Below, in pieces: positions 7,405-14,467 of a stretch of 16,526 bases of DNA. Positions within the stretch are counted from its first letter, which is position 1. Every line of letters begins with the position of its first letter. The translations under genes were made by a program, and so were the position numbers. The DNA is from an uncultured Clostridium sp. (GTDB lineage: Bacteria > Bacillota > Clostridia > TANB77 > CAG-508), in contig USJU01000021.1 of NCBI GenBank assembly GCA_900555085.1, positions 1-16,526 on the forward strand. The letters run 5' to 3'. The notes beneath the pieces were generated by a model. The model was not told where the DNA came from and ran no database searches. It worked only from the letters and a program-made list of their open reading frames with translations.

Positions 7405-8139
7405 CTACTTACGACAAAAAGTTTCAGTTCCAAGTTTTTTCCATACTGCAGAGCCTTGTGTAAACTGTGCTTGGTATACCACATCTTCTGGAACATCGAT
7501 AATTGTATTTCCAGTTAGCACAGCCTTAGCATTTTTATATGCTTGTTTAGATGGTGTTTTATCAAAATTTCCATCCTTTGTGCAAGCATACTGCCCTGGT
7601 GAAAAAATTACATCTTTTACAGTATCTTGTTTAAAACTGGTATCATTAGCACGATTTATTACAACCATACCAACAGCTTGTTGACATTTATCGTCCTGAT
7701 CTCCAGCTTCACCATAAATAAGATGCGCCATTAGCTCCAAATTTGAACTTGAATAATGCTTTTTATGTTTATTTATAAGCCTTCTCCGCTTTTCTTTAGC
7801 ACTTTTTTTTCGTTCATGTGCTTTTTTTCTTGCAATTTCTTCAAGTTCAACTGCCCTATCTCCTTTTGCCGTTTCTTTACCAGATATCATTCGACTCATA
7901 GTAGATTCAAACTTACCTGGAAAAGTTTTCTCCTGACTTTCCGTTTCGGTCAAATTTACACACTGTTGAATAATTTTTACTTTACTTGCAGCCTCAACAT
8001 TTCTTGGCTGACTTTTTTTAGTAAAAATAACACAAGCTGCTGCCGTAATAGCTGATACAAAAAACACTGTAAAGAATATTGAAATGTTTTTAGCTATTTT
8101 AATAACTAGTTTTGTAAACTGACTTTTCTCTTCAGTCAT
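7405..8139 (-). CDS. SleB-type (Hydrolase_2) cell wall hydrolase, membrane anchored
   Basis: Predicted peptidoglycan hydrolase of the SleB/CwlJ superfamily, the fold of spore-cortex lytic transglycosylases. The 244-residue protein has a short cytoplasmic N-terminus, one membrane segment (about 17-40), a spacer, a very basic K/R-rich helix (103-128) and the hydrolase domain from about 133 to the end. That domain has the family pattern LMAHLIYGEAGD, with candidate catalytic E144, then AVGMVVINRA and TVKDVIFSPGQYAC. The ATG at 8137-8139 is chosen over 8160 because it is preceded by TAGGAGG; the longer N-terminus MLTLGGF is translated binding site. Nothing ties it to sporulation; vegetative wall turnover or a mobile-element lysis role is possible. 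G+C is clearly above the flanks (25 of 60 at 7681-7740), suggesting horizontal transfer. Confidence 0.85.
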   Translation of the reverse strand: MTEEKSQFTKLVIKIAKNISIFFTVFFVSAITAAACVIFTKKSQPRNVEAASKVKIIQQCVNLTETESQEKTFPGKFESTMSRMISGKETAKGDRAVELEEIARKKAHERKKSAKEKRRRLINKHKKHYSSSNLELMAHLIYGEAGDQDDKCQQAVGMVVINRANDTSFKQDTVKDVIFSPGQYACTKDGNFDKTPSKQAYKNAKAVLTGNTIIDVPEDVVYQAQFTQGSAVWKKLGTETFCRK

Positions 8140-8155
8140 AAAACCTCCTAACGTG

Positions 8156-8182
8156 AGCATTTTTTAAATTACAAAAAATGCT
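8156..8182 (-). repeat. Perfect inverted repeat just upstream of the SleB gene's ribosome binding site
   Basis: AGCATTTTTT (8156-8165) and its exact complement (8173-8182) flank a 7-nt loop. On the minus strand the hairpin ends about 5 nt before TAGGAGG. It has no T-tract after it, so it looks more like an mRNA leader structure, affecting stability or translation, than the recN terminator. Confidence 0.5.
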
Positions 8183-8203
8183 AATTAACAAGTTACTTTG
8201 TAT

Positions 8204-8212
8204 ATTTTATCA
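8204..8212 (-). promoter_or_regulatory. Possible extended -10 promoter of the SleB-type gene
   Basis: TGATAAAAT on the minus strand (8204-8212) matches an extended -10 element. I see no good -35 hexamer 16-18 bp upstream. The assignment rests on the -10 alone and on its position between the recN stop and the leader hairpin. Confidence 0.3.
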
Positions 8213-8268
8213 TACTTTCTTAAAAAAATCTACCATTATGTTAATTTTGTTAAGAATTTTTCGACATT

Positions 8269-9894
8269 TTATGCTATTTTTTTATTTTCTCCTCTTAATA
8301 TTTTTGCATGTTCAATTGTTTCTTTTGTTATTTTTCCGCTTGCAATTCTTGCAACTTCTTTTAATGTTTGTTCTTCATTTAATAAATCTATTTTTGTTTT
8401 TGTTTTATTTTCTTCTACTTCTTTATGAATATAATAATTATAATCTCCTTTTGCAGCAATATTTGCTAAATGTGTTACAATTAAAACCTGGTGTTTATTT
8501 GATATTATTTTTAATTTTTCTCCTACTTTATCTGCTGCTAATCCACTTATTCCTGTATCTATTTCATCAAATACTAATGTTTCTGTTTTATCTACATCCG
8601 CTAATACTTTTTTTATTGCAAGCATTATTCTAGAATTTTCTCCTCCTGATGCTACTTTTGCTAAACTTTTCATATCTTCACCAATGTTTGTTCTTATTTT
8701 AAATTCAACACTATTTAATCCATTTTTATTAAATTCATTTTCTAAGTATTTAACTTCAACGTTGAATTCGGAATTAGCCATTTCTAAATCTTTTAATTCT
8801 TTGTTTATACATTTTGATAATTTTACTGCATTTTTATTTCTTATTATATTTAGTTCTTCAGCTATTTTTTTCATCTTAATTTCTAATTCTTGTTTTTGTG
8901 TATTTAGTTTATTTATATAATCTTCTAAACCTTCTATTTGTTGAATTTCTTTTTCTAATTCATTTTTATACGCTAAAATTTCTTGAATATTATTTCCATA
9001 TTTTCTTTTTAATGTATATATTAAATCTAATCTTTCTGCTATTTCTATTTTTTTGTTTTCATCAAAATATATATCATTATTACTATCTTGTAAGTCTCTG
9101 TTTATTTCTTGTAAATCGTAGTATAAACTTTTTAGTGCTTTTGATATATTTTCATATTCTTTGCTATATTCTTCTATTTTTTCCATATTTCTAACTGCTG
9201 TGCTTATTGATTCTATTGCTGAATTTTCTATTAATTCATTTGCTTTATATAAATTGTTATATATTTTTTCTGAATTGTTTATAAGTTTATTCTCATTTTC
9301 TAATTCTTCTTCTTCTCCTACTTTTAGGTTTGCTTCTTCTATTTCATTTACTTGGTATCTTAATAAATCTAATTTTCTTTGTTTTTCTTTTTCATCTCCA
9401 TAGTTAGAATTTAATTCATTTTTTACATATAAATATTTTTCATATATACTTCTATAATTATCTTTTAATTCATGTATTTCTTCAGCTGTAAAATTATCTA
9501 AATATTCTATTTGATTGTTTGTATCTAATAAATTTAAATTATCGTTTTGCCCATGAATATCTATTTTTTTACTCATAAATTCTTTAAGTTCTGCAACTGT
9601 AACTAGTCTTCCATTTATTTTACATATATTTCTTCCTTTTAAATTTATTTCTCTTGAAACTATAATATTTTCTTCGGATTTTTCATTAAAAATTTGTGCT
9701 TCTACAAAAGAATATTCTTCTCCCTTTCTTATCATTTCTTTTGAAAATCTACCACCTGAAATTACGTTTAAAGAGTCTATTATTAATGTTTTACCTGCTC
9801 CTGTTTCTCCTGTTAAAACATTAAATCCTCCATTTAAGTTTATTGTTAATTCATCTATAATTCCTATATTTTTTATATGTAAAATATTTATCAT
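8269..9894 (-). CDS. recN: DNA repair protein RecN
   Basis: SMC-like ATPase recruited to double-strand breaks, where it helps recombinational repair. The 541-residue product has the RecN layout: an N-terminal ATPase half starting INILHIKNIGIIDELTI with Walker A GETGAGKT (29-36); a long coiled-coil centre (about 150-375) around a short hinge, rich in K and E; and a C-terminal half with signature SGGEN (416-420), Walker B TLVFDEIDTGISG (D443, E444) and the H-loop VTHL (H475). The ATG at 9894 follows a G-run (AGGGGG) about 8 nt upstream, a weaker ribosome binding site than elsewhere here. It lies 13 nt after the tlyA stop and is probably cotranscribed. No clear terminator follows before 8182. 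Confidence 0.97.
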   Translation of the reverse strand: MINILHIKNIGIIDELTINLNGGFNVLTGETGAGKTLIIDSLNVISGGRFSKEMIRKGEEYSFVEAQIFNEKSEENIIVSREINLKGRNICKINGRLVTVAELKEFMSKKIDIHGQNDNLNLLDTNNQIEYLDNFTAEEIHELKDNYRSIYEKYLYVKNELNSNYGDEKEKQRKLDLLRYQVNEIEEANLKVGEEEELENENKLINNSEKIYNNLYKANELIENSAIESISTAVRNMEKIEEYSKEYENISKALKSLYYDLQEINRDLQDSNNDIYFDENKKIEIAERLDLIYTLKRKYGNNIQEILAYKNELEKEIQQIEGLEDYINKLNTQKQELEIKMKKIAEELNIIRNKNAVKLSKCINKELKDLEMANSEFNVEVKYLENEFNKNGLNSVEFKIRTNIGEDMKSLAKVASGGENSRIMLAIKKVLADVDKTETLVFDEIDTGISGLAADKVGEKLKIISNKHQVLIVTHLANIAAKGDYNYYIHKEVEENKTKTKIDLLNEEQTLKEVARIASGKITKETIEHAKILRGENKKIA

Positions 9895-9907
9895 TTCTGT
9901 GAGCCCC

Positions 9908-10720
9908 CTATTTTAATCTTTTGAATGCTTCTTCAGTAATTTTGTTTATTTTATTTTTTAATTCAAAACTGTCTAATAAATTATTTTCATTTTTTTCTAT
10001 ATACAATAAGTATTCTATATTTCCTGCTGGTCCTTTAATTGGTGAATAGTCTAAATTTAGTATTTCAAAGCCTGTGTTATTTATTTGTTCTATTATGTTT
10101 TCGAGAATTTTTTTATGTATTTTTATATCTTTTGCTACTCCATTTTTATTTAGGTTTTGTTTTCCAACTTCGAATTGAGGTTTTATTAAAATAACAGCAT
10201 TTCCTTTTATTTTTAATAATTCATAAATTTTGGGTATTACCTGCAATATTGATATAAATGATACATCTGTTGATATAAAGTCTATTGCATTAAAATCTTT
10301 TACATCTATGTCTTTAATATTTGTTCCCTCTAAATTAATAACTTTTTCATTATTTATTAATTTTTCATCTAATTGGTCATGACCTACATCTACACTATAA
10401 ACTTTTTTTGCTCCATTTTGTAACATAACATCTGTAAATCCTCCTGTTGATGCTCCTATATCCATACATATTTTATTATTTAAATTAATTTCAAAAACAT
10501 TTACAGCCTTTTCTAATTTTAATCCTCCACGACTTACATATTTTAGAGTTTCTCCTCTTACTTCTATGTTATCTTCTCCTGAAATTAATTTACTTGATTT
10601 TGTTATTTGTATATTATTAACATATATAATTCCGCTATCTATTGCATATTTTGCTTTTGCTCTACTTTTAAAATAGCCTTTTGTTACAAGTATTGAATCT
10701 AATCTTTCTTTAATTTCCAT
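9908..10720 (-). CDS. tlyA: TlyA family rRNA 2'-O-methyltransferase
   Basis: Predicted S-adenosylmethionine-dependent 2'-O-methyltransferase. Characterised TlyA enzymes modify cytidines of 16S and/or 23S rRNA; the family is often annotated as hemolysin. The 270-residue protein has an N-terminal S4 RNA-binding domain (about 5-62, ERLDSILVTKGYFKSRAKA), the conserved link YVSRGGLKLEKA (61-72), and an FtsJ-like fold with SAM motif MDIGASTGGFTD (86-97). Later come the ISTDVSFIS strand and ILIKPQFEVGK, with a conserved Lys of the K-D-K-E type active site. The ATG at 10720 follows AAAGGAGAA at good spacing, and a consensus promoter lies upstream. Linkage to recN is a conserved arrangement in Bacilli and Clostridia, where argR/ahrC (and often nadK) usually lies between them; here it does not. 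Confidence 0.95.
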   Translation of the reverse strand: MEIKERLDSILVTKGYFKSRAKAKYAIDSGIIYVNNIQITKSSKLISGEDNIEVRGETLKYVSRGGLKLEKAVNVFEINLNNKICMDIGASTGGFTDVMLQNGAKKVYSVDVGHDQLDEKLINNEKVINLEGTNIKDIDVKDFNAIDFISTDVSFISILQVIPKIYELLKIKGNAVILIKPQFEVGKQNLNKNGVAKDIKIHKKILENIIEQINNTGFEILNLDYSPIKGPAGNIEYLLYIEKNENNLLDSFELKNKINKITEEAFKRLK

Positions 10721-10755
10721 ATGTTCTCCTTTTACGAATTTGTGTTTGTATATGT

Positions 10756-10783
10756 ATTATATACTTTAATTTTAATTTGTCAA
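10756..10783 (-). promoter_or_regulatory. Promoter of tlyA-recN
   Basis: A perfect TTGACA (10778-10783) and a perfect TATAAT (10756-10761) on the minus strand are 16 bp apart. The predicted start is near 10749, about 29 nt before the tlyA ATG. It is divergent from the tRNA promoter. Confidence 0.8.
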
Positions 10784-10820
10784 CAGTTTTATGAAAATTT
10801 GTTCTATTTTTTGTTTTTTA

Positions 10821-10850
10821 TTGACTAATTCATACTTTTTATGTTATAGT
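10821..10850 (+). promoter_or_regulatory. Promoter of tRNA-Glu
   Basis: TTGACT (10821-10826) and TATAGT (10845-10850) are 18 bp apart on the plus strand; the overlapping TTATAG gives 17 bp. The predicted start is about 6-8 nt before the mature tRNA end at 10864. Confidence 0.7.
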
Positions 10851-10863
10851 ATTAGTTGTTAAT

Positions 10864-10938
10864 GGCCCGTTGGTCAAGCGGTTAAGACGCAGCCCTCTCA
10901 AGGCTGAATCATGGGTTCGATTCCCGTACGGGTCACCA
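10864..10938 (+). tRNA. tRNA-Glu (anticodon CTC), CCA encoded
   Basis: A 75-nt cloverleaf can be folded by hand. The acceptor stem is GGCCCGT (10864-10870) with ACGGGTC (10928-10934), with one G-T pair. The D stem is GTC/GAC. The anticodon stem CAGCC/GGCTG encloses loop CTCTCAA, giving anticodon CTC (10897-10899), which reads GAG. The T stem is ATGGG/CCCGT with loop TTCGATT. Discriminator A is followed by genomic CCA (10936-10938). In an AT-rich genome the CTC isoacceptor would be the minor one beside a TTC tRNA elsewhere. It is the only plus-strand gene in the window. Confidence 0.95.
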
Positions 10939-10941
10939 AAA
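10918..10941 (+). repeat. Direct repeat, copy 1 (3' end of tRNA-Glu)
   Basis: These 24 bases cover the T loop to CCA and three bases beyond, including CCCGTACGGGTCACCA. They recur exactly at 11069-11092, at an offset of 151 bp. A duplicated tRNA 3' end is the classical form of an integrase attachment core. Confidence 0.85.
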
Positions 10942-10949
10942 TTACTTAC

Positions 10950-10979
10950 GAATCTACAATTTATAGTAGATTCTTTTTT
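10950..10979 (+). terminator. Rho-independent terminator of tRNA-Glu
   Basis: GAATCTAC (10950-10957), an 8-nt loop and GTAGATTC (10966-10973) form a perfect 8-bp stem followed by six T residues (10974-10979). It lies 11 nt past the CCA. Confidence 0.85.
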
Positions 10980-10993
10980 GTGCTAAATTTTAT

Positions 10994-11075
10994 GGAATCG
11001 AAAAGGACGTGCCTGAATGTAATGAGGGCAAAAACAGTCCAGTGGACTGTTTTTAGGACGCGGCTCGCCGATTCC
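10994..11075. repeat. Nested inverted-repeat element between the two tRNA-tail copies
   Basis: The outer arms GGAATCG (10994-11000) and CGATTCC (11069-11075) are exact complements. Inside are GCC/GGC pairings and a perfect 11-bp hairpin at 11030-11054. The right half is GC-rich (GGACGCGGCTCGCC), unlike the rest of the region. The right arm overlaps the second tRNA-tail copy. No ORF is convincing here. It may be a small structured RNA, a MITE-like or REP-like element, or the remains of an integrated element; the sequence alone does not decide. Confidence 0.45.
11030..11054. terminator. Strong palindromic hairpin ending in a T run, possible terminator
   Basis: A perfect 11-bp stem, AAAAACAGTCC (11030-11040) and GGACTGTTTTT (11044-11054), encloses the loop AGT. 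The right arm ends in five T residues, so it could terminate plus-strand transcription as a back-up to 10950-10979. By symmetry it could act on the minus strand as well. Confidence 0.45.
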
Positions 11076-11092
11076 CGTACGGGTCACCAAAA
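11069..11092 (+). repeat. Direct repeat, copy 2 (orphan tRNA-Glu 3' tail)
   Basis: An exact second copy of the 24 bases at 10918-10941, including the encoded CCA. No 5' acceptor, D arm or anticodon arm precedes it, so it is not a second tRNA gene. The bases before it (GCC instead of GTT) differ. Confidence 0.85.
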
Positions 11093-11096
11093 AAAT

Positions 11097-11123
11097 AAAA
11101 AGTCGATATTAAATCGGCTTTTT
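11097..11123 (-). terminator. Terminator of the ftsEX/M23 operon, possibly bidirectional
   Basis: An 11-bp stem with one G-T pair (11097-11107 with 11113-11123) and a 5-nt loop lies 9 nt past the stop codon at 11133. Minus-strand T residues follow (complement of 11085-11096). The T-rich right arm and following sequence on the plus strand would also allow termination in that direction. Confidence 0.8.
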
Positions 11124-11132
11124 ATTTTTATA

Positions 11133-12362
11133 TTAAATTGGTATGTATGGTGCTGGATTTATACAGTTTTTAAATCCTCCTGGCGATGTTCTTATTTCAA
11201 AATGTAAGTGTGGACCTGTTACATTTCCTGTTGCTCCTACATTCATTATTTGTTGTCCTTTGCTTACTATTTGTCCTTCGCTAACTTTTAATGATCCTGA
11301 AACTCCATGTGCATAAAAACTATATATACCGTTTCCGTGTGATATCATTACATGAGTTCCATATGAACCTGAGTTGTTTACAGCTTGTACTACTTTTCCG
11401 TCTCCTATTGCATATATTGGATTTCCTGCTACTCCATTAAAATCTACTCCTGTATGGTGACCTGTTGACCAATATTTTCCAGAAGCTCCATACGTTGTTC
11501 CTATGTATCCTCCATTTACAGGTCTTATAAATCCATATGAACTTGTATTTCCTGTATTTGCAGACCCATTGTTATTTCCTGATGAATTCGAATTATTATT
11601 ACTATTGTTATTGTTTGATGTATTATTTTTAGGTGGTACATATTCTGAATATTTCTTTATTTTAGCTGCTATTTCTTTATCTTCTTCTTGTAATTGTTCT
11701 ATTTCTTTTTGTATATCTTTTTCTTCGCTTGATAATTCTGCAACTTTTTTATTTTTTTCATCTTTTGCTGATGCTAATTCTACAGTTTTTGCCTGTTTGC
11801 TAGACTTAGCTGTTTGTAAATCACTTTTATTGTTTTCTAAGTCCGTTTTAGCATTTTCTATTTCTTTCTTTTGGTTTTCTATTTTTTCTAGCATATCTGT
11901 ATCATATGTAGCAATTTCAGATACTAAATACCACTTTGAAATTAAATCTGTAAAATCATCTGATGATAGCAATACATCTAAATAGGTTGTATCTCCTGCT
12001 TCATACATAGAAACCAATCTTTGCTTTAGACTTTCTTCTTGTGCAGAATAATCTTCTTGCGCTTTTTCTAGTCTTTTTTCATTTTCTTTTATTGAAGCAT
12101 TTAAATTTTCTACTTTACTATCTAATTCTTCAATTTCACTTTGATAATCTGATATTTTTTCAGTTAGATTTTCTACTTCTGTTAATGTATCTGATTTTTC
12201 TGTTTGAACATTTTCTAAATCATCTTTCTTTTCACTTATTTGATTTTGTATGTCGCTTTGTTGATTTTTTAGTTCCGACTTTGATGTTGCAAAACAAATA
12301 GGCATTATAGTTATTACTAATATTGTAAATATTGCAATTAATTTAATACTTATCTTTTTCAT
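11133..12362 (-). CDS. Coiled-coil LytM (M23) peptidoglycan hydrolase, FtsEX-linked (second copy)
   Basis: Secreted EnvC/PcsB/CwlO-like protein of 409 residues. It has a signal peptide with likely cleavage after CFA (25), a long coiled coil (about 28-240) rich in K, E, Q and S, a low-complexity N/S/G linker (about 246-275) and a LytM peptidase domain (277-409). Zinc ligands are complete: H303 and D307 in HHTGVD, and H387 in HLHFE with H385; YAHG (H352) is also present. An intact zinc site suggests a true endopeptidase. The ATG at 12362 has GGAGG six bases upstream, inside the last codons of the preceding paralogue, and the genes are 1 nt apart, so translation is coupled. In known systems the coiled coil of such proteins docks on FtsX, and ATP hydrolysis by FtsE activates the hydrolase at the septum or side wall. 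Confidence 0.92.
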   Translation of the reverse strand: MKKISIKLIAIFTILVITIMPICFATSKSELKNQQSDIQNQISEKKDDLENVQTEKSDTLTEVENLTEKISDYQSEIEELDSKVENLNASIKENEKRLEKAQEDYSAQEESLKQRLVSMYEAGDTTYLDVLLSSDDFTDLISKWYLVSEIATYDTDMLEKIENQKKEIENAKTDLENNKSDLQTAKSSKQAKTVELASAKDEKNKKVAELSSEEKDIQKEIEQLQEEDKEIAAKIKKYSEYVPPKNNTSNNNNSNNNSNSSGNNNGSANTGNTSSYGFIRPVNGGYIGTTYGASGKYWSTGHHTGVDFNGVAGNPIYAIGDGKVVQAVNNSGSYGTHVMISHGNGIYSFYAHGVSGSLKVSEGQIVSKGQQIMNVGATGNVTGPHLHFEIRTSPGGFKNCINPAPYIPI

Positions 12363-12363
12363 T

Positions 12364-13536
12364 TTAATCCTCCGTATTATTATTTATTTCTTCTGTTTTT
12401 GTGTTTGATGTAATGTAAGGTAATGGATTTACTGGCTGTCCATTTACTCTAACTTCAAAGTGAGCGTGGGCTCCTGTTGAATATCCTGTTGAACCAACTT
12501 TTAAAATGTTATCACCTTTTTTTACTGTTTGTCCAACTGTTACTAGAATTTCGCTACCATGTGCATATAATGTTGAAATTCCTCCACCATGGTCTATTAT
12601 TACCATATTTCCATATGCTCCATTGTAGCCTGCTTTTGTTACTACTCCATCATTTGCTGCTATAAAATTTGCTCCCATAGGTGCACCTAAGTCAACTCCT
12701 GTATGCAATTTATATATTCCTGTAATAGGATGAGTTCTCATTCCATAATTTGATGTTATTCTAGTATAACCTGGAACTGGCCAAGCCATTTCTCCTCCTA
12801 TATATTGTGTGTCTATATTTGCTTTTGTTACTTGTGCAATTTCAGCTTCTACAGCTAAAATCTGATTTCTGTATTCATCTATTTGTTCTGACAAAGTTTT
12901 TTCTTCTTCTGTTAATTTACTAGCTGCTTCATCTTTTAATGCTTTTGTATTATATAAAATTATTTTTTTCTTTTCATAATTTGCTTTTATTGTATTATAC
13001 TCTGACTGCTGAGTTTCTAACATTTTTTTGTTTTGCTCAATTTGACTCTTTTCACGTTCTATTTTTTCAAGTAAATCTTCATCATAAGTTGTAAGTTCTG
13101 CCATTAAATAATAATTAGATATAAAATCTACAATATTATTTGAACTTAATATAAAGTCTAAAAAAGAAGTATCTCCCGCCTCATACATTGTTACAAGTCT
13201 GGATTCTAGTAGTTTTTCTTGTTCATCATAATCTTTTTGGGCAATGTCTAATTTTTCTTGTATTTCCTTAATAGAAGTATTTAGATCATCTATTTGCTTT
13301 CCCCATTCATCAATTTGAATCTGATATTCAGCCATAGTTTGACTTAATTTTTCTAGTTGTTGCATGTTTTCTGATAACTCATCTTGTACAATTTCAAGTT
13401 TGTTGTCTGCTTCGCTTTTTTGATTTTGTAAATCATTTTGTTGTTGTATTAAATTTGTAATGTCTTCAGCAAAGGCAATTGAAGTGTAACTTAAAATATT
13501 AACTAAAATTAAAGCCGCTATTAAACGTTTTTTCAT
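12364..13536 (-). CDS. Coiled-coil LytM (M23) peptidoglycan hydrolase, FtsEX-linked (first copy)
   Basis: A 390-residue paralogue of the next gene, with the same plan: signal peptide cleaved probably after AFA (23), coiled coil (about 24-235), then directly a LytM domain (about 248-376) and a short polar tail. The zinc ligands are present: H278 and D282 in LHTGVD, H359 in HAHFE with H357, and YAHG. Both copies share the coil motif LESRLVTMYEAGDTSFLDFILSS in near-identical form (LKQRLVSMYEAGDTTYLDVLLSS), which is typical of PcsB/CwlO-like coils and probably part of the FtsX contact. This copy lacks the Asn-rich linker. The ATG at 13536 is preceded by GAAAGGAAAGG and lies 25 nt after ftsX. Confidence 0.92.
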   Translation of the reverse strand: MKKRLIAALILVNILSYTSIAFAEDITNLIQQQNDLQNQKSEADNKLEIVQDELSENMQQLEKLSQTMAEYQIQIDEWGKQIDDLNTSIKEIQEKLDIAQKDYDEQEKLLESRLVTMYEAGDTSFLDFILSSNNIVDFISNYYLMAELTTYDEDLLEKIEREKSQIEQNKKMLETQQSEYNTIKANYEKKKIILYNTKALKDEAASKLTEEEKTLSEQIDEYRNQILAVEAEIAQVTKANIDTQYIGGEMAWPVPGYTRITSNYGMRTHPITGIYKLHTGVDLGAPMGANFIAANDGVVTKAGYNGAYGNMVIIDHGGGISTLYAHGSEILVTVGQTVKKGDNILKVGSTGYSTGAHAHFEVRVNGQPVNPLPYITSNTKTEEINNNTED

Positions 13537-13561
13537 TTCAATTACCTTTCCTTTCTATTTT

Positions 13562-14467
13562 TTATACATCTAAATATTTTCTCATAGAAATACTACTTCC
13601 TATAATACCTATTCCAACACCTAAAATTAAATATACGCCAACAATTAAGTTAAACATTTGTGCAAAACTTAATAAGCTTATATTCATTGTTGCAATAACT
13701 TGAGATGCTATAATTTTTTGTGATACTACGTTATATATTATTCCTACAATTAAAATTGATAATGCACCTGCTAAAATTCCAATTACAATACCTTCTATAA
13801 TAAAAGGCCATCTTATAAAGCTATTTGTTGCTCCAACATATTTCATTATTGAAATTTCTTTTCTTCTTGCATGTACTGTTAATTTTATTGTATTTGAAAT
13901 AATAACTACAGAAATTATTACTAAGAATACTAATATAACTCCTGTTACTATTCTAACCCCATTTGCAATTTTTATTAGTGTAGATACTGTTTCATCTTTA
14001 CTTGTTATATTTTTTAGTTTATCTCCGACAATATTTTTAATTTCTGTTTGAACTCTATTTGTTTCATTTAAATCTGTTAAAGTAATTACATATGATGCTG
14101 GGAAAATATTATTTTCTTCAAAACCTGTTAATAAATATTGTTTATCTTTAAACTTTTCTTTCATTTGATTTAATGCATCTTCTTTTGAAACAAATGTTAT
14201 AGTATTTACTCCAGATATATTTTTTAAGTCATCTCCTATTTTTTCTACTTCTTCATCAGAAACATCTGTATTTATAAATACTTGAATTCCTTGTGCTGAT
14301 TCTATTTGTTCCATTATACTGTTAATATTTTCTCCAATCATAAAAAATACACCAAATATTAACATTGTAAAACACATTACAATTAATGAAGCACTTGTCG
14401 ATTTTTTATTTTTTAATGTATTTCTAAATCCTTCTTTTAGATAATACCCTATTATATTAAATCTCAC
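13562..14467 (-). CDS. ftsX: Cell division protein FtsX
   Basis: Integral membrane partner of the FtsE ATPase. It passes the ATPase cycle to extracellular coiled-coil hydrolases, here most likely the two LytM proteins encoded next. From the GTG start the protein has 301 residues: an N-terminal amphipathic GYYLKEGFRNTLKNKKS, membrane segment 1 (25-45), an extracellular domain (46-169), and segments 2-4 (about 170-193, 222-248 and 270-294) with the conserved cytoplasmic RRKEISIMKYVGAT (201-214). ATG codons in the same frame at 14486-14488 and 14471-14473 are possible starts. However, AAAAGGTGG sits only 2 nt before the second and 8 nt before the GTG at 14465-14467, which gives the family-like N-terminus MRFNIIGYYLKEG. 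All these starts overlap the end of ftsE, so translation is coupled. Confidence 0.95.
   Translation of the reverse strand: MRFNIIGYYLKEGFRNTLKNKKSTSASLIVMCFTMLIFGVFFMIGENINSIMEQIESAQGIQVFINTDVSDEEVEKIGDDLKNISGVNTITFVSKEDALNQMKEKFKDKQYLLTGFEENNIFPASYVITLTDLNETNRVQTEIKNIVGDKLKNITSKDETVSTLIKIANGVRIVTGVILVFLVIISVVIISNTIKLTVHARRKEISIMKYVGATNSFIRWPFIIEGIVIGILAGALSILIVGIIYNVVSQKIIASQVIATMNISLLSFAQMFNLIVGVYLILGVGIGIIGSSISMRKYLDV

Noticed and set aside
8140..8160. Start of the SleB-type hydrolase at the ATG at 8160
   Set aside because: The extension encodes the TAGGAGG ribosome binding site, which serves the ATG at 8139.
8178..8633. Plus-strand frame of 151 codons, extremely Leu/Phe-rich
   Set aside because: It is the antisense shadow of recN in an AT-rich genome. 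Similar L/F/I-rich plus-strand frames occur across the other genes.
11069..11092. Second tRNA-Glu gene
   Set aside because: Only the T-loop-to-CCA part is present; the 5' acceptor arm, D arm and anticodon arm are missing.
10911..11207. Plus-strand open frame of 98 codons starting in the tRNA
   Set aside because: It begins inside tRNA-Glu, runs through two terminators and the hairpin element, and has no ribosome binding site.
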